This document shows positions 7,573 to 13,385 of a stretch of DNA of 13,385 nucleotides, piece after piece. Made by a program: the position numbers and the translations under genes. Numbering within the stretch: the first letter of the stretch is position 1; each line of letters opens with the position of its first letter. The notes below the pieces were generated by a model. That model made no database searches, had not been told where the DNA came from, and saw only the letters and a program-made list of their open reading frames with translations. The DNA is from Thermogladius sp. GTDB taxonomy: Archaea > Thermoproteota > Thermoprotei_A > Sulfolobales > Desulfurococcaceae. Location of the stretch: the NCBI GenBank assembly GCA_009904025.1, contig WYEE01000056.1, positions 1-13,385 of the forward strand. Direction: 5' to 3'.

Positions 7573-7584
7573 GACTCAGACTCA
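7573..7584. repeat. Tandem GACTCA repeat next to the gcv TATA box
   Basis: GACTCA occurs twice head-to-tail (7573-7578, 7579-7584), beginning 1 nt after the palindromic TATA box. For gcvT it lies between TATA and the predicted start site; for gcvPA it lies just upstream of the BRE. Either position is suitable for an operator or activator site, but no regulator is known to me for this motif and it is not repeated in the glyA promoter. Confidence 0.35.
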
Positions 7585-7612
7585 TTATGTTTAGGTGGAG
7601 GGTTGACGAGAT

Positions 7613-8728
7613 ATGCGGGGGATCCACCTCTTAGATTACTATGTGGAGAAATTGGGTGCTGAACCGGGGGCTTACGGGGATTGGGAGGTACCGTACAGGT
7701 TTTCAGGAGCTGTTGAAGAGCATGTTGAAGTGAGGGAGAGGGTTGCGTTCTTCGATGTCACTCACATGGGTAGAGTCCTTGTAAAAGGGGAAGACGCCTT
7801 TGATTTCCTACAATACGTCTACACGAAGGATCTCAAGGATGTTAAACAGGGTCGTATGAGCGGGCCCACGCTCTCATTAAACGACTGGGCGAGAGTGAAG
7901 GACGACGAGATGTTGTACAAGCTGGGGGATCACGAGTGGCTTATCGTGGTGAACTCCCTGGCGTTTAATAAGATGCTAGAGTTCTTCAAGAGAGTCAGAG
8001 AGGAGAAGGGTTTCAAGGTCGAAATAATGGATTTGACAAACGAGCACACCATGCTCGCAATACAGGGACCCGAGAGCCCGAGGATTATGGAGCTGCTGGG
8101 CGCAAGCTGGGCGGGTAGCTTGAAGCCTCTTGAGTTCAAGATGAATGAGACTCTAGCGGGCGGGGAGGTCTACCTTGTGAGTAGGAGCGGGTGGACTGGT
8201 GAGGACGGCTACGAGGTCTGGGCTAAGCCGGGTGTCGCCCTCAGGATAGTCGAGGCCCTCGTCAAAGCCGGTGTTAAACCAGCTGGGTTGGTCGCAAGAG
8301 ACACCCTGAGAATCGAGGCAGGGTTTGTGCTCGGAGACCACGAATACGGAGAAGACCCTGCTGTATTCCCCTGCGCCGTGGGTTTAAGATACGGGATGGG
8401 GGCTATAACGTGGGGTAAGAAGGGTTTCATAGGTGAGGAGGCTTTGAGGGCCTGCAGGAGAGAGGGGCCTAGATGGGCCAGATACGGCTTGAAGTTCTCG
8501 AAGGAGGCTGGTAGAATAGTGCCTAGGCATGGGGACGCTGTTTTCATCGAGGATGTCCAGGTCGGGTGGGTTACAAGCGGCATGTACTCGCCTATTCTAA
8601 AGAGGGCTATTGCCCAGGCATACATCGACACGAGGTACGCCGTGGTGGGAGAGGAGGTTGAAGTCTCCGTTAAAGGGAAGAGGTTTGAGGCTAAGATAGT
8701 TGACTTCCCGTTTGTGACTAGGAAGTAG
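7613..8728 (+). CDS. gcvT: Glycine cleavage T protein (aminomethyltransferase)
   Basis: Takes the aminomethyl group from GcvH, releases ammonia and makes methylene-tetrahydropterin. It has 371 residues, normal length. Family blocks in order are FDVTHMGRVLVKGEDA (47-62), VKDDEMLYK with D97/D98 at the catalytic aspartate position (95-103), AIQGPES (149-155), SRSGWTGEDGYEVW (190-203, pterin-binding glutamates), ARDTLRIEAG (228-237) and ITWGKKGFIG (265-274), then the C-terminal barrel. The residues before the catalytic Asp read WARV where most GcvT have GGI. The ATG at 7613 is the first start after an in-frame stop at 7604; GGTGGAGGG at 7594-7602 is the ribosome-binding site. It is monocistronic: transcription diverges from gcvPA and ends tail-to-tail, 2 nt from the neighbouring kinase-like gene. 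Crenarchaea use modified pterins, so the C1 carrier may not be folate itself. Confidence 0.94.
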   Translation: MRGIHLLDYYVEKLGAEPGAYGDWEVPYRFSGAVEEHVEVRERVAFFDVTHMGRVLVKGEDAFDFLQYVYTKDLKDVKQGRMSGPTLSLNDWARVKDDEMLYKLGDHEWLIVVNSLAFNKMLEFFKRVREEKGFKVEIMDLTNEHTMLAIQGPESPRIMELLGASWAGSLKPLEFKMNETLAGGEVYLVSRSGWTGEDGYEVWAKPGVALRIVEALVKAGVKPAGLVARDTLRIEAGFVLGDHEYGEDPAVFPCAVGLRYGMGAITWGKKGFIGEEALRACRREGPRWARYGLKFSKEAGRIVPRHGDAVFIEDVQVGWVTSGMYSPILKRAIAQAYIDTRYAVVGEEVEVSVKGKRFEAKIVDFPFVTRK

Positions 8729-8730
8729 AG

Positions 8731-9834
8731 CTAGATGGCTTTTTTAACCTCGTACATACCGTAGTCTACTAGGACTTTATAGTAGCCCCTGAGCCTTGCA
8801 TCGACTTCCTCGTCGCCCGTGTAGATTCTGAGGTACTCGAGCTCTCTAATCTTGCCCCAAGTAGCAACAACAATAATATTGTCTTTCCCGACTAACCTTA
8901 GCACACGCGGCGAGATCTGCTGGTTCCCCCTGCCGAATATGAAACCCTGCCTCCCTATGGGTGAAACCACAATGTATGCCTTGACGTTCCTCGACAAGAT
9001 GTCCAGGATCGGTTTCTCCCAGGTATCCTTCAACAATACTGCCCCACCGTAGACTACGTCGACGCCCAGGAGGCTCAGCTCCCCTTTGACGAAGCGCCTG
9101 AGCGCTTTGACGGTTGTTCCAGGGCCGAGAATATAGTAGGCGTCGTCCTCCATGGTCTCGAACAGGTATCTCGCTATAGCCAGCTTGTTCTCATCGTCGT
9201 CTAGGGTGTTCGACAGCCCTTTACTAGGTTGGAGTAAACCCTCCGCTCTAATCGTTTTCACCACACCGTAAACCCTCAGATCGAACACATCCCTCCTAAG
9301 GAGGTCTTCGTCAACGTCTAAAACCTCTGCCTCGACGAGGCTACCGCGGCCGCTGGCATAGGACTCCAATATCCTAGCCGCTTCCCGAGGGGTGTAAGCG
9401 AACGCCCCACTATAGACTTTAACCCCGCTTGGAACGCCTAGTACTGATATACCACCCTTAGTTGCCTCGCAGATGTCTTTCAGCGTGCCGTCCCCTCCCA
9501 CGAAAACTAGGACATCAACGCCGTAACCCGCCATCTCCCGGGCCGCCTTCAGCGTGTCCTCCCTACTCGTGCGACTCTTCCTCTCGCCCACCACTCTCTC
9601 AATAATGCTTGAGAGGCCTGCTTCGGCAAGCTCGTACTCCCCCATTAGGCCAGCACCCGTGATAAACCTCAGGTTCCCGCCTCTAAGGTTCACTAGGAAT
9701 TCCACGGCTCTTCTAGGAGCGATTAGATCGTAGCCTAGTGAGAGGGCTCTCTCGATCGCCTCCTCATTGGTACCCTTGAATCCGATCGCCCCGCCCAACC
9801 CAGCGTATGGGTTGACGATAAACCCCACTAGCAC
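8731..9834 (-). CDS. ATP-NAD kinase/AcoX-like protein (COG3199 type)
   Basis: A 367-residue soluble protein of the NAD-kinase-like superfamily, in the branch that also contains AcoX of acetoin operons. Visible marks are an N-terminal Rossmann-like start GFIVNPYAGLGG (4-15), the nucleotide-binding FVGGDGTLKD (111-120) with the superfamily GGDGT, GVPSGVKVYSGAFAYTP (133-149, characteristic of this branch), a central ILGPGTTVKALRRF block, and IFGRGNQQISPRVLR near the C-terminus. The GGDGT motif implies ATP/NAD or another phosphoryl-acceptor chemistry; the substrate is unproven for this branch. The start is GTG with GGTGGTG 6 nt upstream; a GTG two codons later is an alternative. It sits between gcvT and glyA, on the opposite strand to both, under its own promoter. 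Diacylglycerol or sphingosine kinases share GGDGT but not the GVPSGVK block. Confidence 0.85.
   Translation of the reverse strand: MLVGFIVNPYAGLGGAIGFKGTNEEAIERALSLGYDLIAPRRAVEFLVNLRGGNLRFITGAGLMGEYELAEAGLSSIIERVVGERKSRTSREDTLKAAREMAGYGVDVLVFVGGDGTLKDICEATKGGISVLGVPSGVKVYSGAFAYTPREAARILESYASGRGSLVEAEVLDVDEDLLRRDVFDLRVYGVVKTIRAEGLLQPSKGLSNTLDDDENKLAIARYLFETMEDDAYYILGPGTTVKALRRFVKGELSLLGVDVVYGGAVLLKDTWEKPILDILSRNVKAYIVVSPIGRQGFIFGRGNQQISPRVLRLVGKDNIIVVATWGKIRELEYLRIYTGDEEVDARLRGYYKVLVDYGMYEVKKAI
8740..8745 (+). terminator. Oligo-T terminator for gcvT, inside the facing gene
   Basis: Six T in a row begin 11 nt after the gcvT stop codon. They fall within the last codons of the opposite-strand kinase-like gene (encoding its C-terminal Lys-Lys), so rightward gcvT transcription probably ends there. 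Confidence 0.5.
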
Positions 9835-9850
9835 TCCCTACACCACCGTT

Positions 9851-9862
9851 ATATTAATATAT
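9851..9862 (+). promoter_or_regulatory. TATA box of the glyA-gcvH operon
   Basis: ATATTAATATAT on the + strand; a start about 25 nt downstream of its centre (near 9882) gives a leader of about 18 nt that includes the ribosome-binding site GGTGA at 9887-9891, 9 nt before the glyA ATG. The alternative box at 9872-9879 would place the start at the ATG itself and exclude the ribosome-binding site from the mRNA. Confidence 0.5.
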
Positions 9863-9870
9863 CCATACAT

Positions 9871-9881
9871 GTATAAACTTT
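9871..9881 (-). promoter_or_regulatory. Promoter (BRE/TATA) of the kinase-like gene
   Basis: On the - strand this reads AAAGTTTATAC, a BRE-like purine run plus TATA box, sharing AAGTTTATA with the gcv promoter. A start about 25 nt downstream (near 9849) would leave a leader of about 15 nt containing the GGTGGTG ribosome-binding site at 9841-9847. Confidence 0.5.
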
Positions 9882-9900
9882 AATAAGGTGAATTAGCGGA

Positions 9901-11217
9901 ATGCTTGATGAACTCCTATCCAAGAACCCGGATCTGAAGCAGGTCTTCGACCTAACTGTAACGCATACAAAGTATAGGAAGAGGGAGTGTATCAACCTCA
10001 TAGCCAGCGAGAACGTCATGTCCCCCCTCGCGATGCTACTATACTTAAACGACATGATGCACAGGTATGCTGAGGGGAAGCCGTTTAAACGATTCTACCA
10101 GGGCTTAAAATACGTGGATGAACTAGAGGTTAAAGCCTCAGAAATCATGGGAGGGCTGCTTGGGACAAAGTTCGTTGACTTAAGGCCGATAAGCGGTACA
10201 ACAGCCAACGCTGCTGCCTTCCGCACCTTCACTAAACCAGGCGACAAGGCTGTCGTCGCCCCCGTGCAAGCAGGGGCGCATGTAAGCCACACCCGCTTCG
10301 GGACTCTCGGCGCCCTAGGTGTAGAGCAGGTTGACATGCCGTTCTCCATCGAGGAGTGGAATATCGATGTCGACAAGGCGGTCAAGCTCATAGAGGAGGT
10401 TAAACCCAGGATTGTCACGCTGGGGGGCTCCCTCTACATCTTCCCCCACCCCACCAAGCAGATCGCGGAGGCGGCCCACCGTGTGGGAGCGAGGGTTATA
10501 CACGATGTCGCCCACGTACTCGGGTTGGTCGTGGGAGGCGTGTGGCCGAACCCCCTCGCCGAGGGTGCTGACGTGATAACCTCCTCGACGCACAAGACGT
10601 TTCCCGGCCCCCAGGGAGGCTTGTTCGCCACCAGGCTGGAAGAAGACTACAAGGAGATCGGTAAAGTCATATTCCCCATGTTCGTTTCAAACCACCATCT
10701 ACACAGGCTCGCCGCAACCGCTGTTGCAGGGCTCGAGATGAGGGAGTTCGGCAGGGAGTACGCTAGACAAGTCGTTAAGAACGCGAAGGCTCTTGCTCAA
10801 GCGCTTGCGAGCAGAGGTCTGAAGGTTGTAATGGAGGAGAAGGGTTTCACGGAGAGCCACCAGGTCATCCTCGACGTCTCCAAGCAGGGGCGGGGTACTA
10901 GGGTAGCCCTGGCTCTAGAGGAGGCGCATATCATAGTCAACAAAAACATGCTGCCGTGGGATAGACCCGAGGACGTGAAGGATCCATCGGGGATTAGAAT
11001 AGGGGTTCAAGAGGTAACGAGGTGGGGTATGAAAGAGGGTGAGATGGAGGAGATAGCCGAGTTCATCAAGCAGGTCGTGGTAGATGGCAAGAGCCCGGCC
11101 GAAGTCAAGAAAAAGGTAATCGAGTTCAGGAGGAACTTCCTAGAAGTTCAATACTGCTTCAAAATCTCTAGGGAGGACGAAGTCGAGTTATTAAAGCTGA
11201 TGCTACATCCAGATTAA
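9901..11217 (+). CDS. glyA: Serine hydroxymethyltransferase
   Basis: PLP enzyme interconverting serine and glycine with transfer of a C1 unit to a tetrahydropterin; cytoplasmic, fold type I. It has 438 residues, in the archaeal range. Motifs are INLIASENVMSP (31-42, family 'i.LiaSEN..s'), HRYAEG (54-59), HDVAHVLGLVVGG (201-213, with the PLP-pyridine aspartate D202), SSTHKTFPGPQGG (228-240, Schiff-base K232), and the C-terminal SGIRIGVQEVTRWGM with the substrate-carboxylate arginine. The start is ATG after GGTGA. It is followed by gcvH after 24 nt with no promoter between, so the C1-producing and C1-using enzymes are co-expressed. The cofactor in crenarchaea is a modified pterin rather than ordinary folate (family knowledge). 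Confidence 0.95.
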   Translation: MLDELLSKNPDLKQVFDLTVTHTKYRKRECINLIASENVMSPLAMLLYLNDMMHRYAEGKPFKRFYQGLKYVDELEVKASEIMGGLLGTKFVDLRPISGTTANAAAFRTFTKPGDKAVVAPVQAGAHVSHTRFGTLGALGVEQVDMPFSIEEWNIDVDKAVKLIEEVKPRIVTLGGSLYIFPHPTKQIAEAAHRVGARVIHDVAHVLGLVVGGVWPNPLAEGADVITSSTHKTFPGPQGGLFATRLEEDYKEIGKVIFPMFVSNHHLHRLAATAVAGLEMREFGREYARQVVKNAKALAQALASRGLKVVMEEKGFTESHQVILDVSKQGRGTRVALALEEAHIIVNKNMLPWDRPEDVKDPSGIRIGVQEVTRWGMKEGEMEEIAEFIKQVVVDGKSPAEVKKKVIEFRRNFLEVQYCFKISREDEVELLKLMLHPD

Positions 11218-11241
11218 GCAAGGTTGAGAGAGTGAATTGAA

Positions 11242-11682
11242 TTGTCGAGCGATATAATAGTTGAGGTCGGGAAGAAAAAGTACATTGTGAAGAAGGACAG
11301 GTTATACACAGAGACAGACGAGTGGATTAAAATCGAGGGCAATAAGGGTATCGTAGGGATAACTGACTACGCGCAGAAAGAGCTGAAGGATATCGTCTCA
11401 GTTGAGCTACCGGAGGTCGGGTCAACGGTCTCTAAGGGCAAGCGTGTAGGCACGCTCGACTCGGTTAAAGCTACAGCAGACTACTACGCACCTCTATCAG
11501 GCAAGGTGATCAGGGTTAATGAGAGGCTGACTGAGGCGCCTGAGCTATTGAACAAAGATCCATATGGTGAAGGCTGGATATTTGAAGTAGAGCTGACGAA
11601 TCCAGGAGAGGCTAGTAGCCTCCTAACCCCCGAAGCATATGCTGAGAAGATAAAAACGCATTCGGCTAAGCATTCCCATTAG
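11242..11682 (+). CDS. gcvH: Glycine cleavage H protein (lipoyl carrier)
   Basis: Small lipoylated shuttle that carries the aminomethyl group from P to T protein and electrons to L protein. It has 146 residues. The conserved core runs from YTETDEWI (22-29) through GITDYAQKELKDIVSVELPEVG (39-60) to the lipoyl site LDSVKATADYYAPLSG with K76 as the modified lysine, then LNKDPYGEGWIFEVEL (103-118). Two features depart from bacterial H proteins: about 18 extra residues before the YTETDEW block (charged, strand-like), and aspartate (D73) where most have glutamate before SVKA. The tail is His-rich (THSAKHSH). The start is TTG, forced by an in-frame stop at 11233; GAGAGAGTGA lies just upstream. The stop TAG overlaps the stop of the facing aminotransferase. 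Lipoylation enzymes must be encoded elsewhere. Confidence 0.95.
   Translation: MSSDIIVEVGKKKYIVKKDRLYTETDEWIKIEGNKGIVGITDYAQKELKDIVSVELPEVGSTVSKGKRVGTLDSVKATADYYAPLSGKVIRVNERLTEAPELLNKDPYGEGWIFEVELTNPGEASSLLTPEAYAEKIKTHSAKHSH
11652..11656 (-). terminator. T5 run (- strand) after the aminotransferase gene
   Basis: A5 on the + strand, hence T5 in the leftward transcript, 22 nt past the aminotransferase stop and inside the 3' end of gcvH. It is short for a terminator on its own, so support is weak. Confidence 0.3.
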
Positions 11683-12896
11683 GAGAGCATCCTCACCGCT
11701 AGACCAATTTTTTTAACACCTTCAGTAATCTCCCCTAAGCCCACCATTGTGAAGTTAAGCCTTACCGTGTTTTTCCCCGAGTCGTCGAGGTAGAAGGGTT
11801 TGCCCGGTATGACGGCTACACTGTATTTCTCTAGGAGCATATTGGCGAACTCCTCCGAGTCTAAGCTTGGCGGTAGCCTAACCATTAGGAACATGCCTCC
11901 CAAAGGCTTGTTGTAGGCAACCCCCTGGACGTACTCGTCTAGTGCTTCAATCATAGCATCCCTTTTCCTCCTGTACTCTTCCACCGCCTTCTTCTTTATC
12001 TCGTCGAAGAGCTTCTTCCTCAATATCCTCTCCACCAAGTGTTGAAGCGGGACGGGGGCGCACATGTCGCTTGGCCCCTTAATAGTCTTCAACAACTCGG
12101 TGAGTTCTCTTCTAGCCCTAATCCAGCCAATCCTCAGCCCTGTCCCGAGGACTTTGCTGAAACTCCCCACGTAGACGACCCTACCCTCCTTGTCGTAATA
12201 TGAGAGGGGTTTGAACGAGCCCTCGTACACCAGATGGTTGTAAGCACCGTCTTCCACCACTATCAAATCGTATCGCGAGGCAACCTCGATCAAATGCCTC
12301 CTCTTCTCATCGCTCATGACAACACCGGCCGGGTTATGCCCTGTCGGTATGGTGTAGACCAGCTTGACCCTCCTGCCTTCAGACAACAAGGATTTGACAA
12401 CGGACTCCAGGCGATCTACGTCCAACCCATCGCTTTCAAGGCTCACGCCGACTAGCCTCGCCCCGTAGAACTCCCAGTTTACGATAGTGTTAACGTAGCT
12501 GGGGTTTTCAACTATGACATGGTCGCCTGGGTCTATGAATATCCTCCCGATGAGGTCTATAGCCTGGCTACCACCTATAGTCACGATGATTTCGTCCTCA
12601 GCCGATTTAACGCCCTCGTGATCCTCCATGAAAGACGCTATAGCCCTCCGTAGCGATGGTATACCCTCGGTCGGCGAATAATTGCAGGACTTCTCTTCCT
12701 CCTCCAGCACCTCGGCTAGCATCTTAGCGTAGAGCCCGCGCGGGATAACGCCCGGGTCTGGTTCGCCGGCTGCAAAGGAGATGACCTTCCTCGTTGCAGA
12801 TATCTCGGATATCTTGGATACAAGCGTCCTAATAGGTGACGGCTTAACATAATTTACCCTGTAGGAGTACTTGGACGCGCAATCCACCCTAAACAC
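11679..12896 (-). CDS. PLP-dependent aminotransferase, class I/II (LysN/aromatic type)
   Basis: Fold-type I transaminase, 405 residues. Visible residues are FAAGEPDPGVIP (41-52), NYSPTEGIPSLRRAI (72-86), GGSQAIDLIGRIFIDPGDHV (108-127), TIPTGHNPAGVVMS with N188 (182-195), VEDGAYNHL with D216 and Y219 (214-222), SFSKVLGTGLRIGW with Schiff-base K248 (245-258), GGMFLMVRLP (333-342) and NTVRLNF with the substrate-carboxylate R379. The YSPTEGIPSLR, HNPAGVVM and GGMFL blocks point to the branch holding 2-aminoadipate (LysN), aromatic and kynurenine aminotransferases; the amino donor cannot be assigned. Some relatives use glyoxylate or alanine, which would fit glycine metabolism, but that is speculation. 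The start is GTG at 12896; a GTG at 12887 is possible. Its stop overlaps that of gcvH tail-to-tail over 11679-11682. Confidence 0.88.
   Translation of the reverse strand: MFRVDCASKYSYRVNYVKPSPIRTLVSKISEISATRKVISFAAGEPDPGVIPRGLYAKMLAEVLEEEEKSCNYSPTEGIPSLRRAIASFMEDHEGVKSAEDEIIVTIGGSQAIDLIGRIFIDPGDHVIVENPSYVNTIVNWEFYGARLVGVSLESDGLDVDRLESVVKSLLSEGRRVKLVYTIPTGHNPAGVVMSDEKRRHLIEVASRYDLIVVEDGAYNHLVYEGSFKPLSYYDKEGRVVYVGSFSKVLGTGLRIGWIRARRELTELLKTIKGPSDMCAPVPLQHLVERILRKKLFDEIKKKAVEEYRRKRDAMIEALDEYVQGVAYNKPLGGMFLMVRLPPSLDSEEFANMLLEKYSVAVIPGKPFYLDDSGKNTVRLNFTMVGLGEITEGVKKIGLAVRMLS
11708..11714 (+). terminator. Oligo-T terminator for glyA-gcvH, inside the facing gene
   Basis: Seven T in a row start 25 nt past the gcvH stop and lie within the 3' coding end of the opposite-strand aminotransferase (encoding Lys-Lys). 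It is the most likely end of the rightward glyA-gcvH mRNA. Confidence 0.55.
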
Positions 12897-12925
12897 CCAG
12901 CCAAAAAGGAGAATATTGTTCGGGT

Positions 12926-12933
12926 GTAATAAA
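12926..12933 (-). promoter_or_regulatory. TATA box of the aminotransferase gene
   Basis: TTTATTAC on the - strand, preceded by GG. A start about 25 nt downstream (near 12904) would leave a leader of about 7 nt before the GTG at 12896, so the mRNA would be nearly leaderless, in keeping with the absence of a clear ribosome-binding site. The 87-nt spacer also separates this gene from the same-strand transporter gene upstream. Confidence 0.4.
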
Positions 12934-12983
12934 CCTAGCCTACCGCCTGCGGGGACAACATTTTATTTAGTCGCGGGCGGATA

Positions 12984-13385
12984 TCATCGTCTTCTCCTCG
13001 CCCTCTCCCCCGCGTAATACAGCGCCCTACCCTTCGACTCCATCTCATACGCTGGTTGAGGGTAGAATCTCACATCAACATGGTAGAATGTGTCAGAGAG
13101 CCCTGCAACCCTTTTAACAATTTTCCTCCTAAGCTTATACGCCTCTCTCAACGTTGTTTCAGGGTCGAGGTAAACGTCGATGTTCACCACGTAGAATGAG
13201 CTTAACCTCCTGGCTTCAACGCTTTTTATCGCTCCCCCCGAGCGGCTCACGAGATCCTGGATATTGTTCATGATCAAGAGACTCGCCTTGTAGTCTAGGG
13301 TCTCGCCTGTTATTATCCTGAAACTATCCTGTAATATCCCCTGAACACTGTGTATTATGAACACCGTGAGAATAAGTGTGAAAAG
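12984..13385 (-). CDS. Cation diffusion facilitator-like transporter (C-terminal part)
   Basis: The last ~133 residues of a membrane transporter whose gene continues past the right edge; the GTG at 13364 is internal because the frame is open to the window end. The visible part begins with hydrophobic LFTLILTVFIIHSVQGIL (end of a membrane helix), then LQDSFRIITGETLDYKA, which matches the stretch after the last helix in CDF proteins ('..dS...L...'). A soluble domain follows, of the type GAIKSVEARRLSSFYVVNID, VYLDPETTLREAYKLRRKI, and FYHVDVRFYPQP, the ferredoxin-like cytoplasmic dimerisation domain that ends in 'hv.i..eP'. The C-terminus is very basic (ERARRRR). CDF proteins export Zn2+, Fe2+, Mn2+ or Co2+ in exchange for protons. 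The metal-selecting membrane residues lie outside the window, so no substrate can be given. Confidence 0.72.
   Translation of the reverse strand, partial: LFTLILTVFIIHSVQGILQDSFRIITGETLDYKASLLIMNNIQDLVSRSGGAIKSVEARRLSSFYVVNIDVYLDPETTLREAYKLRRKIVKRVAGLSDTFYHVDVRFYPQPAYEMESKGRALYYAGERARRRR

Noticed and set aside
7572..7612. Possible glycine riboswitch in the gcvT leader
   Set aside because: The predicted leader is only about 23 nt (and about 13 nt for gcvPA, 18 nt for glyA), far too short for a glycine aptamer; none of its conserved elements is present.
8209..8631. Frame of 140 codons on the - strand inside gcvT
   Set aside because: Antisense shadow of conserved gcvT coding sequence with low-complexity composition.
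12943..12980. Near-complementary arms CCGCCTGC / GCGGGCGG after the transporter gene, possibly a hairpin terminator
   Set aside because: The leftward transcript carries a mismatch in the stem, the loop is about 22 nt and no T-run follows; not convincing as a terminator.
1..13385. tRNA, rRNA, C/D box RNA, CRISPR array, insertion sequence or attachment site
   Set aside because: Coding density is near complete; the spacers (2921-3173, 7527-7612, 9835-9900, 11218-11241, 12897-12983) were read for paired C and D boxes, regular repeats, tRNA-like folds and terminal inverted repeats, and none was found.

Overview
The window looks like chromosomal DNA of a hyperthermophilic crenarchaeote (Thermoproteota), perhaps of the Desulfurococcales. 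The grounds are AT-rich TATA boxes of the TTTATA type 25-30 nt before predicted transcription starts, very short leaders, oligo-T stretches after genes, heavy use of AGG (Arg) and ATA (Ile) codons, frequent TTG and GTG starts, 4-nt ATGA/TTGA gene overlaps, and a glycine decarboxylase split into two P subunits. The order-level placement is inference; no rRNA or other taxonomic marker is present.

Region 1 (1-2920, + strand) is the distal part of a branched-chain/hydrophobic amino-acid ABC importer operon: the end of the LivH permease, then LivM, LivG and LivF, all overlapping or 1 nt apart. The substrate-binding protein and the start of livH lie off the left edge. A 250-nt convergent spacer follows (2921-3173). 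It contains one unproven 44-codon ORF and a T-run that probably ends liv transcription.

Region 2 (3174-11682) is a complete glycine cleavage system plus serine hydroxymethyltransferase. Reading leftward from about 7526 is a tight operon gcvPA-gcvPB-lpd (P1, P2 and L proteins). Reading rightward from 7613 is gcvT, which shares one perfectly palindromic TATA box with gcvPA. A second divergent pair follows: a leftward ATP-NAD kinase/AcoX-like gene (COG3199 type) and a rightward glyA-gcvH operon, apparently driven by two interleaved promoters. Together the P, T, H and L proteins convert glycine to CO2, ammonia, NADH and a C1-tetrahydropterin, and SHMT links that C1 pool and glycine to serine. The reactions are reversible, so the sequence does not show the direction of flux.

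Region 3 (11679-13385, - strand) has a PLP aminotransferase of the LysN/aromatic type, whose stop codon overlaps that of gcvH, and the 3' end of a cation-diffusion-facilitator-like transporter running off the right edge.

Most of this is known biology. The points that deserve a second look are the AcoX-like kinase inside a glycine-cleavage cluster, the two contrasting divergent promoter designs, oligo-T terminators embedded in the 3' ends of facing genes, and a few motif departures (GcvT, LivG, GcvH). I found no convincing previously undescribed multi-gene system, and no tRNA, rRNA, CRISPR or insertion sequence.
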